Assembly (NCBI GenBank): GCA_934234185.1
Contig: CAKQHO010000158.1
Location: 1 to 6,157, forward strand
Source: an uncultured Psychrobacillus sp.
GTDB taxonomy: Bacteria > Bacillota > Bacilli > Bacillales_A > Planococcaceae
Reading direction: 5' to 3'
Length of the DNA: 6,157 bases
A program made the position numbers and the translations under genes. Under the pieces are notes generated by a model. It had not been told where the DNA came from. It did not search any database and worked only from the letters and a program-made list of their open reading frames with translations. How positions within the stretch are numbered: the stretch's first letter is position 1; each line of letters begins with the position of its first letter. Below are positions 5,652 to 6,157 of this stretch, piece by piece.

Positions 5652-6157
5652 GGCCGATCAGAATTAGTTGAGAGAGGGATGCTGGAGTATACAGATTTGC
5701 TGTATCGCATCGCCTATTATTATGTGAAGGATTCATATATAGCAGAGGATATTGTACAGGATGTATTTGTAAAGCTGTATACCTCGAATTATGAGGAGCA
5801 GGGAAATTTAAGGGCTTACTTATCACGAATGACTGCGAATGCTTGTAAGGATTATTTAAGAAGCTGGAGTTATCGCAAAGTTCAGCTTGCTACTAAGCTG
5901 TTACTCAAAGAAAAAACAGTGCAAAAAGATGGGCTTGTACAAAAGGATGAGCTGAATGCACTGGACGAAGCGATTTTATCCTTACCAATAAAGCAAAGAG
6001 AGGCAATTGTTTACTATTATTTAGAGGACTTGTCTGTAAAAGAAATTGCTGAGCTATTGGACCGTCCAGAGAGTACAGTGAAATCCAGACTAGCCGCCGG
6101 GAAAGATCAGCTACAAAAAAAGATAGCCAGGGAAGAGTGGGAGGTACTGCTGCATGA
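5649..6157 (+). CDS. ECF-type RNA polymerase sigma factor (3' end outside the window)
   Basis: 169 complete codons are visible with no stop. Sigma region 2 covers about residues 12-75: YTDLLYRIAYYYVKD, then the region 2.2 helix AEDIVQDVFVKLY (32-44) that binds the core enzyme, then LRAYLSRMTANACKDYLR (54-71) in the -10 recognition part. Region 4 covers about 104-160: ALDEAILSLPIKQREAIVYYY, then a helix-turn-helix VKEIAELLDRPESTVKSRLAAGK (130-152) that reads the -35 box. There is no region 1 or 3 between them, which marks a group 4 (ECF) factor. Such proteins are usually 160-190 residues, so the gene must end shortly past the window. Many are followed by a membrane anti-sigma gene, which cannot be seen here. 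The start is the TTG at 5649. It is transcribed divergently from ctaB. The regulon is unknown; envelope or antimicrobial stress is typical for Bacillus relatives but is not shown here. Confidence 0.88.
   Translation, partial: MGRSELVERGMLEYTDLLYRIAYYYVKDSYIAEDIVQDVFVKLYTSNYEEQGNLRAYLSRMTANACKDYLRSWSYRKVQLATKLLLKEKTVQKDGLVQKDELNALDEAILSLPIKQREAIVYYYLEDLSVKEIAELLDRPESTVKSRLAAGKDQLQKKIAREEWEVLLH

Noticed and set aside
5605..5826. Minus-strand frame overlapping the sigma-factor start
   Set aside because: It is antisense to a clear sigma region 2 and has no plausible product.
1..6157. CRISPR array, tRNA, rRNA or riboswitch
   Set aside because: No regularly spaced repeats, no tRNA-like cloverleaf and no riboswitch core were recognised by eye on either strand.

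Overview
The window looks like the chromosome of a low-GC, Gram-positive spore-former of the Bacillaceae/Lysinibacillus type. The base composition is AT-rich and AGGAGG-like ribosome sites occur. It also carries a Bacillus-style heme O synthase, an extracytoplasmic-function (ECF) sigma factor and an acyltransferase of the type found in Gram-positive envelopes. The genus is an inference and was not tested by any search.

Layout, left to right. (1) 1-280 is one end of an IS3-family insertion sequence. It holds the first 75 codons of OrfA on the minus strand and a good promoter whose -35 box lies in the IS terminus. (2) 281-1665, plus strand, is a nuclease-helicase: a PD-(D/E)XK nuclease domain followed by a DUF2075-type superfamily 1 helicase. 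This architecture resembles the single-gene anti-phage enzyme Nhi of Staphylococcus epidermidis. The IS end has replaced its 5' part, so it is probably a broken defence gene. (3) 1666-2206 is a convergent gap with a strong, probably bidirectional terminator, two short stretches that look like decayed coding sequence, and a degenerate copy of a dispersed Bacillus repeat. (4) 2207-4240, minus strand, is a membrane acyltransferase-3 protein fused to an extracytoplasmic SGNH domain, an OatA-like envelope O-acyltransferase. (5) 4407-5303, minus strand, is ctaB/cyoE, heme O synthase, with its own promoter, a palindromic possible operator in the leader and a terminator behind it. (6) 5304-5648 is a divergent regulatory region. 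(7) 5649 to the window end, plus strand, is an ECF sigma factor with a TTG start and no stop codon inside the window.

The genes do not form one pathway. The left part (IS, nuclease-helicase, decayed fragments) reads as accessory DNA. The right part (acyltransferase, heme O synthase, sigma factor) reads as envelope, respiration and stress functions. The most interesting item is the nuclease-helicase, because its catalytic motifs are still intact although its start has been lost to the insertion.
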